Virus record (IMG/VR): IMGVR_UViG_3300032086_002480
Coordinates: 1 to 47,973 of that record
Strand: one strand, 5' to 3'
Origin: a virus
DNA length: 47,973 nucleotides
Shown here: piece by piece, positions 20,838 to 30,300 of the stretch
Position numbering within the stretch: the first letter of the stretch is position 1
How the letters are laid out: every line of letters starts with the position of its first letter
Translations under genes and position numbers: made by a program
The notes under the pieces: generated by a model
The model's input: the letters and a program-made list of their open reading frames with translations, nothing else
Told to the model about the DNA's origin: nothing
The model's database searches: none

Positions 20838-21058
20838 GTAAAACAATAAGAAACGTTCTAGCCTTAATAGGTGTAGGAGCTTTAGCAGGGTTTATATATT
20901 GGGTTGGGTTCTTTAATGGTATGAAGAAACACGACAAGTTCTTTAACGAGGCCTGTAGCAAGGCTACCATATTAAAATTTAAAGATGACCCAGTACCTTA
21001 CCTATGTCTACCACCACCAAAGCAAAGAAGAGGAGCGCACAAGTATGATTCAATTTAA
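20834..21058 (+). CDS. Small protein with N-terminal membrane anchor
   Basis: 74 residues, ATGA overlap with the previous gene. Residues 6-28 (RNVLALIGVGALAGFIYWVG) form a membrane helix, followed by a polar, Lys-rich part with one Cys, a PVPYLCLPPPKQRR segment and a basic tail. The C-terminal part would be cytoplasmic or periplasmic depending on insertion. The proline-rich end overlaps the start of the next gene. Function unknown; its place just before a putative endolysin allows, but does not prove, a lysis role. Confidence 0.6.
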   Translation: MSKTIRNVLALIGVGALAGFIYWVGFFNGMKKHDKFFNEACSKATILKFKDDPVPYLCLPPPKQRRGAHKYDSI

Positions 21059-21371
21059 AGGAGGTGTTTCTGTAGATGGGGTAACTAAAGAGTGTATTGA
21101 GGGGATGTTTATAGTAGCTCAGTACTACAGTTTATTCCAAGACAGAGATCTAGTAGTTACCTCTGTAACTGATGGTAAACACGGAGATAATAGTCTACAC
21201 TATAAAGGAAATGCATTTGACCATCGAACATGGACTACTCCTACCTCAGGTATTCAGCTATCTCCTGATGAAAAGCAGAGTATCGCCATAGAGTTATACA
21301 AGAGGTTAGGGGATAAATGGGATGTAGTAGTAGAAAGAACACATATTCATTGCGAGTATGACCCTAAGTGA
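21045..21371 (+). CDS. Putative peptidase M15-like endolysin
   Basis: 108 residues from ATG 21045 (AGAGGAG upstream; a frame 60 nt longer lacks a site). NSLHYKGNAFDHRTW (49-63) and VVERTHIHCEYDPK (95-108) match the zinc site of M15/Hedgehog-type peptidases: His52, Asp59 and His102 as ligands and an acidic catalytic residue nearby. Phage proteins with this S-x-H-x-x-G-x-A-x-D and H-x-H ending act on peptidoglycan peptide links (known family activity). No other endolysin is visible, so this is the best candidate, although it lies far from the spanins on the other strand. Confidence 0.75.
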   Translation: MIQFKGGVSVDGVTKECIEGMFIVAQYYSLFQDRDLVVTSVTDGKHGDNSLHYKGNAFDHRTWTTPTSGIQLSPDEKQSIAIELYKRLGDKWDVVVERTHIHCEYDPK

Positions 21372-21679
21372 AAATACGTGAAGTAGTAATAGGGTATCAA
21401 ACATACACAGTAGAACAAGACGATGACTACTGTGCTGGGATAGATGCTAATGCTTTAACATTAAAAGACAGACAAAGGATTGTCTACTCTAGCACTACCC
21501 CTAAGAGGGAACTAGCAGATACTTTGATGCATGAAATCCTTCACGGTATCTGCCATAACTACCTACCTGATGTTGATAGGGCTGATGAAGAAGAGGTTGT
21601 CACTATGATTGCCCACGGATTGACTCAAGTAATGAGAGACAATCCTATCCTCTTCAAGGAGCTTCACAAGCTCTTGTAG
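21368..21679 (+). CDS. Small zincin-like metallopeptidase (HExxH)
   Basis: 103 residues from GTG 21368, overlapping the previous stop. LADTLMHEILHGICHNYL (49-66) contains the HExxH zinc motif, with acidic DEEEVVTMIAHG (73-84) supplying the third ligand. Proteins of this shape are common in phages and resemble the catalytic core of ImmA/SprT-type peptidases. The target is unknown; cleavage of a host regulator or a virion protein is possible. It is the last gene of the rightward arm, ending 5 bases before the convergent gene's end. Confidence 0.75.
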   Translation: MKIREVVIGYQTYTVEQDDDYCAGIDANALTLKDRQRIVYSSTTPKRELADTLMHEILHGICHNYLPDVDRADEEEVVTMIAHGLTQVMRDNPILFKELHKLL

Positions 21680-21683
21680 CCAC

Positions 21684-21983
21684 TTATCTTCTCCCCTTCT
21701 GTTTCCTCCTTTTCCTTCCTCCAGTCCCACCATTGTCTGCTCTATTAGAACTAGCTGAGCGGACTCTGGTGTTGGACTTCTCATTCGACCCACCATCTTT
21801 AAGTTTCGTCTTGTGGTCAACGTCTTTCCCATCACCTTTACTCACTCTACCATCTTTAATAGCTTCAGCTCTAGCTTTATTACGAGCTGCTCGATTCTTC
21901 TTTTGTTTAGCAGAACTGTTGTACTTACGTTGTTGCTTACTACGTTTACTAGCGTTCTTTTTAAACTGTCCTTTCTTAGGCAT
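21684..21983 (-). CDS. Very basic HNH-like protein
   Basis: 99 residues, about 30 of them Lys or Arg. After a highly basic, disordered half (starting MPKKGQFKKNASKRSKQQRK) the sequence DVDHKTKLKDGGSNEKSN, then RVRSASSNRAD (about 54-83) resembles the DH...GG...N...N of HNH nucleases. The second and third metal ligands are uncertain, so it may be an inactive or structural variant. Last gene of the late arm. It could be a DNA-packaging-associated or virion DNA-binding protein. Confidence 0.65.
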   Translation of the reverse strand: MPKKGQFKKNASKRSKQQRKYNSSAKQKKNRAARNKARAEAIKDGRVSKGDGKDVDHKTKLKDGGSNEKSNTRVRSASSNRADNGGTGGRKRRKQKGRR

Positions 21984-21992
21984 GTCTGCCTC

Positions 21993-24125
21993 CTAATTTA
22001 AATTATAGTATGTCTCATCTAAGCTATACATCAAAGTGCCACTTCCTACGAAGGAAGGTACGAAAGCTGTAAGTGTTAATGTTGGATTAAACCCAGTAAT
22101 AACTACTGTATCTAGTGTAGCTGAAACAGATAGATTAACGAGAACTTCTACGCTTGGGTTGAAAGTGGTTAATGCTATCATCCCTGCGCTAGGGAATACG
22201 CTCACCTCACTACCTATTTGAACCGATGGATTAATTCCAGCTATCGCTATGGCATCGAGAGAGACTGCGATATTCTGGTTTACCAACACTTCAACAGTAG
22301 GAAGTAGTGTAGCAATTGCTATCGTGTCTAATGTGCTTGATACGTTTGTATTTATAAGCACTTCTACAGAGGGATTTATACCAGCTATTGCTACTGTATC
22401 TAATGTAGATGTTACATTGGTATTGATTAATACTTCAACAGTTGGATTAAACTCAGCTATAGTAATAGTATCTAATGTAGCTGTAACGTTGGTTGGAGAA
22501 CTTGTCTCTACTGTACCTGCGAAGGTTGCTAAAGTTATTGTAGCTACAGACGCTGAGATGTTTAGGACAGACTCGAATATCTGATACTCATCTGCCTCGC
22601 CCATCATCATGAACTCACCATCTGGAAGTATCGCTACTCCTTCCATCTGAGTGAGGTTTGTGTTATCTATCTCTGCTACAACAGTCCCATCTGTTACGTC
22701 AACTTGCAGGACCTTTTGCCCAGTGTGGGATGCAATTAACACATTCCCAGAGGCGTGATCAAAATCTATGCTAGATAGATCAAAAGTTGCACCAGTTGCT
22801 CCGTAAGAGGAGAAAGCTGTTTCTGGATCCCAAGGTTGAGAGATGTAGTCATCTAGTGACCAGCCGTCCCCATCATCAGCATCATTGTAAGCGTAGCTTG
22901 TAGAAGTATCTCCAAACCTACCATCAACACCCGGACGAAGGATTTTAAAGAATTCTCTATCTGTACTTGTCTCTTCTCCCTCTCCTACTACATAAAATGT
23001 CTTAGTAGAACGGTCATAACAAATACCTTCAGGGCCTGAGTTGTTGTCTGCAGCATTAGCTGCTATAGTGAACTCTTGCTTAGAGGTGGCTGTAGTTCCT
23101 ACGTCACTAGGCCAATCATATATGTTAAACTGATATCGTCCACCATCCTCTGAACAGGTAGCGAACTCTCCACCACCCATATCACAAATACCTTCACAAT
23201 CTGAACCGTCGAAGTTAAGTGTAATAGTCTTAACTAAGGTTCCATACACACCTAGATCATATACATCAGCTGTAGCAGAGCCATTCCTTATGGCTATGAC
23301 TTCATCAGTCTCATCTCTGTATGTAGCATCAGAGGTATTAGAACCTCCATTACCAAAGCTGGCAACTGAAGCCTTAGCTACATGATTATCTACAGTATTT
23401 ATAAGACTAGCTATGTTAGGAGCTAGTACAAATGGGTTGTATGTCTTTGCTACTGTTATAGCTGCAGTAACTGGTGTGACTGAAACATCATTAGAAGCAG
23501 CTTTTATTACAAATACGTGATGAACACCATCACCATCTGCAGACTCACTAGCCTGTACTGTTTGACCAGATAAAGTGCTTGTAACATCTCGAGTCCAAAC
23601 AGCCATAGATCTACGGCCGGGACTAGTTACTAGCGCTATGTTAGAACGCTCAGTGAAGTTAGCAGGAGCAGTCCATGAGATAGCCCCGCCACCACGACAG
23701 TGTTGTCTTACATAGACAACTGTGTCTCCATCTTCTGCATCATAACTTAGACTTGGCTCAGTCGTACCTGAACCTGAGTAAGTTCCTCCAGATCCACCTG
23801 TTACACTCCCAACGCCATCAACAGTAAAAGCGTAGCCACCTTCATTCAATCGAGAACTAGACCATGTTAAACTACATGTTTGACTAGTTGTTCCCGGAGA
23901 GAGAAGGTAAGCAGTAGCAATTGTAGGGTCACCACTCCCAGCTAAATCAACTGATTGGTCAGAGTTGGTGACTTCGGACATTGAAGATCCACCAAAGTCT
24001 TGCCCACTGACTGTAGCAGTGCCTACACCGGTAGCTCCAGTGACCCACAGTAGCATAGTATCTGTGCCGGATGCGGGAGCATAGCTACCCCCCGGATTTG
24101 TAGTACTGCCACTAACAAATGACAT
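21993..24125 (-). CDS. Large distal tail/virion protein with beta-propeller and repeats
   Basis: 710 residues, no signal peptide. Residues 1-210 are Gly/Ser/Thr-rich and beta-type, with WTAPANFTERSNIALV and VHHVFVIKA, a domain often seen in phage structural proteins. Residues about 265-520 look like an SdiA-regulated-type beta-propeller: DCEGICDMGGGEFATCSED, then GPEGICYDRSTKTFYVVGEG, then QMEGVAILPDGEFMMMGE. Residues about 520-690 are seven 24-residue repeats (NVTSTLDTVAIAGINPSVEV type). A single related repeat (about 212-235) precedes the propeller, as if the propeller was inserted into the array. Probably an adhesin or receptor-binding part of the tail. Confidence 0.75.
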   Translation of the reverse strand: MSFVSGSTTNPGGSYAPASGTDTMLLWVTGATGVGTATVSGQDFGGSSMSEVTNSDQSVDLAGSGDPTIATAYLLSPGTTSQTCSLTWSSSRLNEGGYAFTVDGVGSVTGGSGGTYSGSGTTEPSLSYDAEDGDTVVYVRQHCRGGGAISWTAPANFTERSNIALVTSPGRRSMAVWTRDVTSTLSGQTVQASESADGDGVHHVFVIKAASNDVSVTPVTAAITVAKTYNPFVLAPNIASLINTVDNHVAKASVASFGNGGSNTSDATYRDETDEVIAIRNGSATADVYDLGVYGTLVKTITLNFDGSDCEGICDMGGGEFATCSEDGGRYQFNIYDWPSDVGTTATSKQEFTIAANAADNNSGPEGICYDRSTKTFYVVGEGEETSTDREFFKILRPGVDGRFGDTSTSYAYNDADDGDGWSLDDYISQPWDPETAFSSYGATGATFDLSSIDFDHASGNVLIASHTGQKVLQVDVTDGTVVAEIDNTNLTQMEGVAILPDGEFMMMGEADEYQIFESVLNISASVATITLATFAGTVETSSPTNVTATLDTITIAEFNPTVEVLINTNVTSTLDTVAIAGINPSVEVLINTNVSSTLDTIAIATLLPTVEVLVNQNIAVSLDAIAIAGINPSVQIGSEVSVFPSAGMIALTTFNPSVEVLVNLSVSATLDTVVITGFNPTLTLTAFVPSFVGSGTLMYSLDETYYNLN

Positions 24126-24133
24126 AGGTTATC

Positions 24134-24580
24134 CTATACAGTTACAGTGAAAATACCTGAAGCATTCCAAGTAACAGTTATATCTCCCGCTACAAGCGAA
24201 ATAGGAGTAGTTCCTGCATCAGTAGTGAGATCTATGTACCCTATAGCATCATTAGTTCCTGCATGCGTATCATTCACTAGTAAGCCCGCCACAATGTTAG
24301 TAGGGGAGCCAGCCGAGGCTGTCCAAGATGGATTAGTGGAGCTATCAAAAGTAGCCACACCCCCTACCTCTGTGTAGGTAGTGGTTAACGCAATACCTCC
24401 TGCGGTGTATCCACCCCCAGCTGTAACCTCAGTGAAGTCAGCTCTATCGGGAGTAGCTTGTGCTGCGGTTGGTAAGGTTGTTATTAAAATCAAAGAGAAT
24501 GTGTCGCCATCTAAGTCGTGACTTCCATCCCCTATGTAATCTGCAAATTCCTCAAATAATGTGAAGTCGCCCTGTGCCAT
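24134..24580 (-). CDS. Small beta-type virion structural protein
   Basis: 148 residues rich in Thr, Ala and Gly. It starts MAQGDFTLFEEFADYIGDG and contains HDLDGDTFSLILITTLP, VTAGGGYTAGGIAL and ITVTWNASGIFTVTV, a pattern I recall from minor structural proteins of many tailed phages. No catalytic motif. It lies between the large adhesin-like gene and the coiled-coil tail protein, so it is probably part of the same tail structure. Exact role unknown. Confidence 0.65.
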   Translation of the reverse strand: MAQGDFTLFEEFADYIGDGSHDLDGDTFSLILITTLPTAAQATPDRADFTEVTAGGGYTAGGIALTTTYTEVGGVATFDSSTNPSWTASAGSPTNIVAGLLVNDTHAGTNDAIGYIDLTTDAGTTPISLVAGDITVTWNASGIFTVTV

Positions 24581-24586
24581 TGTTTT

Positions 24587-25249
24587 CTATGCCTCTCTTG
24601 TGATTGTTATATTTCCACCACCTACAACAGCATCTTCTACCCACACAATGTAAGTAGGAGACACCTTAGGCAGTTGTATTGTTGAACTAGCTACTGTAGC
24701 ATGTACTATATTAATTTTTGAACTGTTTAAATCCGACTCTGTAAATATGTTCGTATCTTGATCAGCAAGGAGTACGTTTGTAATAGGCCCCACTTCAGGA
24801 GTGCTACCACCTGATCCACTATGGTAATTAATAGCTTCTTGGACTTTTCGTAAAGACTTGTCCAATTCACTTTTCGTAACAAATACTTCAAGCTTCTCAT
24901 CGCTTATCTCCTCTCTTATTAATTCCACTTTAGGTCTTAACTCTTTATCCATATCTGGAAGCTTAGCTTCTAACATAGCCCCAACAATATCCTCTAGTTC
25001 GCCTGAATTGATTTGTTGAACTATTGTCTTCTCTACTGTAGTATGTTCTACCTTAGCTTCAGGTAGTAAAGGAGTTACCGCTTTAACTATCTCAGAGAGC
25101 TCAGGGGCGTCTTTTCCATCCCTAGGGGTAGGTAAGACTACCTGAGAGAGCAACCGTTCAATGAGCGCCCTCTCAGAGGCTTCCTGAGCCTCCTTTCTTT
25201 TTCTTACTGCAACCCTAGCTTTAGCCTTGAGTTTTAAATTACTTGCCAC
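24587..25249 (-). CDS. Coiled-coil tail fibre or adaptor protein
   Basis: About 220 residues. I favour GTG at 25249 (GAGAG 6 nt upstream, 11-base overlap with the preceding gene) over ATG 25291, which lacks a ribosome site. The N-terminal half is basic and helical (LKLKAKARVAVRKRKEAQEA), followed by acidic coiled-coil stretches (KVELIREEISDEKLEVFVTK, SELDKSLRKVQEAI), then a Gly/Ser hinge (NYHSGSGGSTPEV) and a beta-type C-terminal domain (SSTIQLPKVSPTYIVWVED). This is the shape of a trimeric fibre or adaptor. It follows the internal virion genes. Confidence 0.65.
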   Translation of the reverse strand: MASNLKLKAKARVAVRKRKEAQEASERALIERLLSQVVLPTPRDGKDAPELSEIVKAVTPLLPEAKVEHTTVEKTIVQQINSGELEDIVGAMLEAKLPDMDKELRPKVELIREEISDEKLEVFVTKSELDKSLRKVQEAINYHSGSGGSTPEVGPITNVLLADQDTNIFTESDLNSSKINIVHATVASSTIQLPKVSPTYIVWVEDAVVGGGNITITREA

Positions 25250-27323
25250 GAGCTTCTCTCTGTAGCTTCTGGAACTCTTCGAACTCTTCATCTGTCATAT
25301 CTGATACATCATCAGGATCTTTACCATCTAGTATGGCTTGTACAGATTTCAAAGCTTTGCTCACTGTAGCTTGTGGAATATCGCTTTGTTGAACTCTGCG
25401 TTCTATATCAGCAAATACACCAGCTGCTTCATTAGTTGTTTTAACTATGTCAGTCTTAGCTCTTAGCTCTTCTAGCGTAATACCTTTAGAAGCTGCTTCA
25501 TTGTGTTCTGGGGTAAACTCTGTAAGCTTACCTTTAATAGCTGAGTCTGGTAACCCTGTAGTGCGTACAAAGAAATCTCTAGCTTCTCTCTCTCCTAATG
25601 AAGAAATGAATGGATCATCTTTACCGTAGATACGAGCTACATCTAGCTGCTTGTTTAATGCTTCAACTCTAGCTTTCTGTTGTTTCTGAGAGTGTAGTAT
25701 ACCTGAGCCACCACCAGCCTTAGCTTGTTCCTCAGTGAGCTTTAAATCAAACTCAACTTCAAATCTACCAGCATTAGCATCATAAGTTACTTTAGACCCT
25801 AGACCAGAACCTCCAGCGTCTTTGATAACTCTTTGTACATTGTTCTCTAAGGTGTCTCTGTTATACTGGATAACCTTTCTACCCATTGCTTTCTTAATCT
25901 CATCAGGAGCTTTATCGTATAGCTTCTTGAACTGAGGGGAGTTAATGGTATTCAAAGCTCTTTGCTTATCTTCTACTGTGCCTCTTTCCTCTGCAAATTC
26001 TAAAACTTGAACAGCTGCTACTGCCATAGAAGTAACACCTTCTTGAGAAGAGTTATCTATAACTGATGGTGTATCCATGAAACCTTTTACTGTATTCCAA
26101 TAGACATTAGAAGCTTGGCTTTGATCTTGAGAATCATAATCTTGTATACTCTTCCCTTTACCAATACCAGCCATAATGCTTACACCAGCTGCGAACTGAT
26201 CATTCTGATCAAAACCTACATTCTTAAATGCATCCATCTGAACAGATTTAAGTTGGTTTCTAAATGCTGGGTCTTTAGCCATACGCTCAGATATTAATGC
26301 TCCGAACGCTTGAGTGCCCATCATGTTTTGTAACCTTAGGAACTCTGGGGAGTTACGCATAAGGTCTAGGTTATCTTTATCCTTAAGGAGAGCTGCTGTA
26401 TCTAAGAAGTTCTTAAACTTATCTTCTTCTAGGCTATTTATAAATGCAATCTGATCATCGTAGAAAGAGGCTCTCTCGTCTACCAAGGACTTGACACTGG
26501 CTCTGTCTTTACTATCTGATATTTGTAAAAGGACATCTCCACTAAACTTGTCTTGAAGATTCTTCTTAGCGCTTTGTGTTACAGTAAGCAAACTCTCTTT
26601 CATTTGTTGTAGAGGTTCACCTACTAATTCTATTCCTTGCTGAGAAGCTAGGTTAAGTTGTTGTACGTACAGGCTAGTCATAGCCCCACCTAGTGCACCG
26701 AATTGTTCCTTATCAGCTTTAAACCAAGAACCTAAGACATTTAGATTGCCTTTAGCTAAACCTTCCTCTGCCACCTTCTTATCGTTAGCAGACTTCAAAG
26801 CATTAGCTTGCAAGGCTCTTCCACGCTCTATGACAATTTCCATAGTGTCATTGTCTAATTCAGAGCTAGTAGAATTAGGAACTTTCTCCATAAGAGCTAT
26901 ATCACCAAACTGCCCTAATCCTCTAAATTCTTGTTCTAGATCATTAGCAAACTTTTCAGACTCGGAGAGGATACCTTGTGAGAGGGTTGGTGTACCAAAT
27001 TGGCTAGCAACTATAGCACCTATCTGTGCTTGTTCAATCAAACTTCCACCAGAAGATCTAACACGCTTCTGAGCTTCTACGAATAGCTTCTCGTTAGATA
27101 CTTGGCCTTGTAGGTCTTCTAACCCCTTAGCTATCTCCAACCCTTTAGTTAGTGTAGCTTGTCTAGACTCTTCTGCTTTTATAGCTCTGTTCTTATTCCT
27201 TACTTGTAATCCAAAGCTAAGTAGATCAGCCATGTTCCTGCCCGGAGAAGCCCCCGGAGCTAGGTTGACAGGAGCTACTGCAGGAACTTCTACAGGGGTG
27301 GTAACATCTTTAGCAAAACTCAT
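25239..27323 (-). CDS. Internal virion (ejection) protein, 694 aa
   Basis: 694 residues, mainly Gln, Lys, Asp and Ala-rich helices, with coiled coils in the first 200 residues (GLEIAKGLEDLQGQVSNEKL). A Pro/Gly N-terminus (PVEVPAVAPVNLAPGASPGR) may link to the core. No enzyme motif found. Position and size match T7 gp15, which is ejected with the DNA, but here the gene follows the largest internal protein instead of preceding it. ATGA overlap with that gene means the two are made together. Confidence 0.7.
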   Translation of the reverse strand: MSFAKDVTTPVEVPAVAPVNLAPGASPGRNMADLLSFGLQVRNKNRAIKAEESRQATLTKGLEIAKGLEDLQGQVSNEKLFVEAQKRVRSSGGSLIEQAQIGAIVASQFGTPTLSQGILSESEKFANDLEQEFRGLGQFGDIALMEKVPNSTSSELDNDTMEIVIERGRALQANALKSANDKKVAEEGLAKGNLNVLGSWFKADKEQFGALGGAMTSLYVQQLNLASQQGIELVGEPLQQMKESLLTVTQSAKKNLQDKFSGDVLLQISDSKDRASVKSLVDERASFYDDQIAFINSLEEDKFKNFLDTAALLKDKDNLDLMRNSPEFLRLQNMMGTQAFGALISERMAKDPAFRNQLKSVQMDAFKNVGFDQNDQFAAGVSIMAGIGKGKSIQDYDSQDQSQASNVYWNTVKGFMDTPSVIDNSSQEGVTSMAVAAVQVLEFAEERGTVEDKQRALNTINSPQFKKLYDKAPDEIKKAMGRKVIQYNRDTLENNVQRVIKDAGGSGLGSKVTYDANAGRFEVEFDLKLTEEQAKAGGGSGILHSQKQQKARVEALNKQLDVARIYGKDDPFISSLGEREARDFFVRTTGLPDSAIKGKLTEFTPEHNEAASKGITLEELRAKTDIVKTTNEAAGVFADIERRVQQSDIPQATVSKALKSVQAILDGKDPDDVSDMTDEEFEEFQKLQREARGK

Positions 27324-30300
27324 TCTTCATTCTCCTGTTGTAACTCTTGTCTGAGAACATTTTGATTAACTCCTATTCCTGAATTTCCATCTGGAGTTCT
27401 ATTATAGAATCCTTGCATCTTAATTACCCTCTTTTCTAACATAGCTTCGCTATTCTCTATTGACCTGTACCCTCTGACAACTTCATCAGTGATCCCTAAG
27501 TCTTCTGCTTTAGCCCCAAGGATATTTAAAACTCCTTGTAGGTTAGCTACTTTTTCTGTGTCTCCAGCTACAAATGCGTCATCTAGCTGTCCGTTTATCT
27601 TAACAAACATACCAGACATCTCTTTAATCATATCTGTTCTTTCTTTGCCAGAGATGAATGTCAACGATAGATTCTCGTACGCTTGTGGTGGAATACCTCC
27701 TACCATTAAGAAGGTAGTCATATCATTTATCTTAGCGTACTTGACTCCACTCTTAGCAAACAGATGTCCAAATCGTAAAGCCATATTGGTTTTATCTGCA
27801 AGCTTGAGGGAGCTAATCTCAGCCTTAAGTATTGCCCAAGAGGCTTCCCCTACTGAGTCTATACTAGGGTTATTGAATATACCATAGCCTTGAGAGGCTG
27901 AGTACACAGTACCTAGTATCCCAGACAGGGTCTGTCCACCAGCACCAGTTACAAATTCACCAGCACTCTTATCTCGAATATCTCTAACAATATCTGTGAA
28001 GAATTGACCACCACCAGCTCTTCCTGCAAAGTTTGTATTAGCTTTACCGTCTGTCAATGCGTATATGGCCGTATCAATAGCTCCATTAGTCATAGCTTTC
28101 GCTACTACTGGATCTAAGTTGTCACTCTTAGCTGTGTAATGGTTTACAATCATATCTGCTATAGGTATACCAGCACTTCCATAAAGGAAAGCTTGTGCCA
28201 TAGCTAGTCTGGCCTTCTCTGCGCCACTAAATGCTGTACCACCACCTAATCGAGTAGGCAACATAGCGCCAGTTAGCCTGAAAGGGTATGACCAGAACTG
28301 TGTAGGTACACCTGCTAGTCCTCTAAATCCTAGCTGTACATCCTGACGAGATAGCCCTAAGGATAGCCTGTGTGCTTCATTTTGAATCCACAATCTCCCT
28401 TCTTTACTTGTAGCTTCTAGCCCTCTTGGATTAATACCTTTATCTTCTAACCATCTAAGTCTAGCTGCACCATAAGAGGTTAATCGAGAGATCTTCTCTC
28501 CTTCATTAAAAAATACTCTACCTGCTTCTGCAACTGCACCAGCTTTTGAAGTACCTAATTGTGCTCCATTTACACCAGCAACATCTGCTATCCCTCTGTC
28601 TAAGTGTCCTAGACCTAAGTTATTGAATTCATCTATATACTCAAAGAAATCATCTTCAGATCTAAAACCTGCTTCTTTCCAACCCTTAGCGATCTGTTTA
28701 CGCATAGAGCCATCAACCCCTCCAGTAAGTGCGAGTCTAGCAGGCAAGGCATGCTTAGCTGCTCTAGCTCCATACTTAGGAGATAATGCCATTATGTTGG
28801 TTATGTTCATAGCTTGGATAATAAAAGAAGGTATATTGAATAGACCTAGCTTAGCATTAAATACTAAGTTCTTGAGTCTACCTGCAGGATCTTTAGTAGC
28901 AATTCTGAGTGCTGCTTGTCTAGCTGAGCCCTTCTCTACCCATCCATCCTTTAAGCCTTTAGCTACATCTGAGCTTTTATCAAATACCCAGTTAACTGCA
29001 CTCTCTGCTTTCTGTAGGTACTCTTCTTCCCAACCAGTCCTCTTAGAGATAACCTCTTCTATGTATCGTTGGTGAGCTTGTATCGCTCTAACTAGCCCAG
29101 TATCTTGTCTGAACTGTTGATGTACGTTAGCTGAGAGGATTTCTATAGGGTTAGCTCTAGTATCGTAATTCAGCTTATCACCAAACCTTTCTCTCATAAA
29201 GGTTAGCATATGATCTCTATAGCCTTGGACACTAGCAAACCTAGTTGTAGTATCTAATGAATCAGCTAATGCTGCCATTGGGTCTAGGATAAGACTATCC
29301 TCGCCATCTAGATTCTTAAGACGATCTCCTCTCATACCATTCATTTGATTACGAATGTTACTCATGATTGGTTCATCTGTTTCATCTAGTATGTTAAGGG
29401 CAGTACCATCTCCCATCTTAACTAGCTCTCTATCTCTAACCCCTGCAAAATTAATTTGATCGTAATCATATAACCTATGTGATTTAAAGAATTCATCAGC
29501 TTGTTTAGCTGTAGTTATACCGATAGCATCTAAGTTTTTAGAAGCTACTAATGCATCTAATTGTTTAAGGTCAGCAGCATCATCTAATCCCTTTACAGCA
29601 ATGAATATTTCATTCAAAGACTCTGCAGCTTGTTTAGCCTTAGCTTTAGAGACAGAGCCGTGTGTAGCTATATCAGATACTCTGACTGGTGTACCATCTC
29701 CTCCATTTTTAATTCTTCCTACTTTTAAGTAAGAGGGAGAGTTATTTACACGTCTCCCACCAGCTTTATAAGGGAGTTGATGAGTAGATACACCTTTAGC
29801 TTTAGTTCCTTTAGGTACAAACACCCACTTTGTAGGCTCTGATGTAACACCATCATCGAACAACTGTGCAGTCCATCTAGGGTTAACTTCTAGTAAGTCG
29901 TGAGTCTTACGAAGAGACTCCATACCTAACTCATCTAAGCCCCCTTTACTGATGGTAACACTTTCACTAGCCACGTCTTCAATTACGTGTATTGCTTGTT
30001 TGTTTTTACCATTTTCTATTATTCTACTTACATCTTTAGGAGCAGCATTAAATTCTAGAGGTCCACTAGATATGTTGAGAGAGTATGACTTCTCTCCTCT
30101 AGCCACTGCATCCTCATATAGTACTTTATTCTTTAACTCGTAGTCAAAATCATTAAGTTGCTTAAAAGCGAAGTAAGCTTCTACTTCATCTTTCCTAGCA
30201 TCTCTTCCAACGATCTTCCTAAATTTTCCTAAAAACTCTTTAGGATTTAGCCATTCGTCGTTGTCTACTCCACGCTGTATAACACGGAGGGTATCTTGAC

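Noticed and set aside
21659-21673. Bidirectional terminator between the arms
   Set aside because: The hairpin is only 6 bp, lies inside coding sequence and has no U-run on either strand.
24147-24377. Rightward frames inside the late arm
   Set aside because: All are antisense to recognisable leftward virion genes in dense operons and show no independent support.
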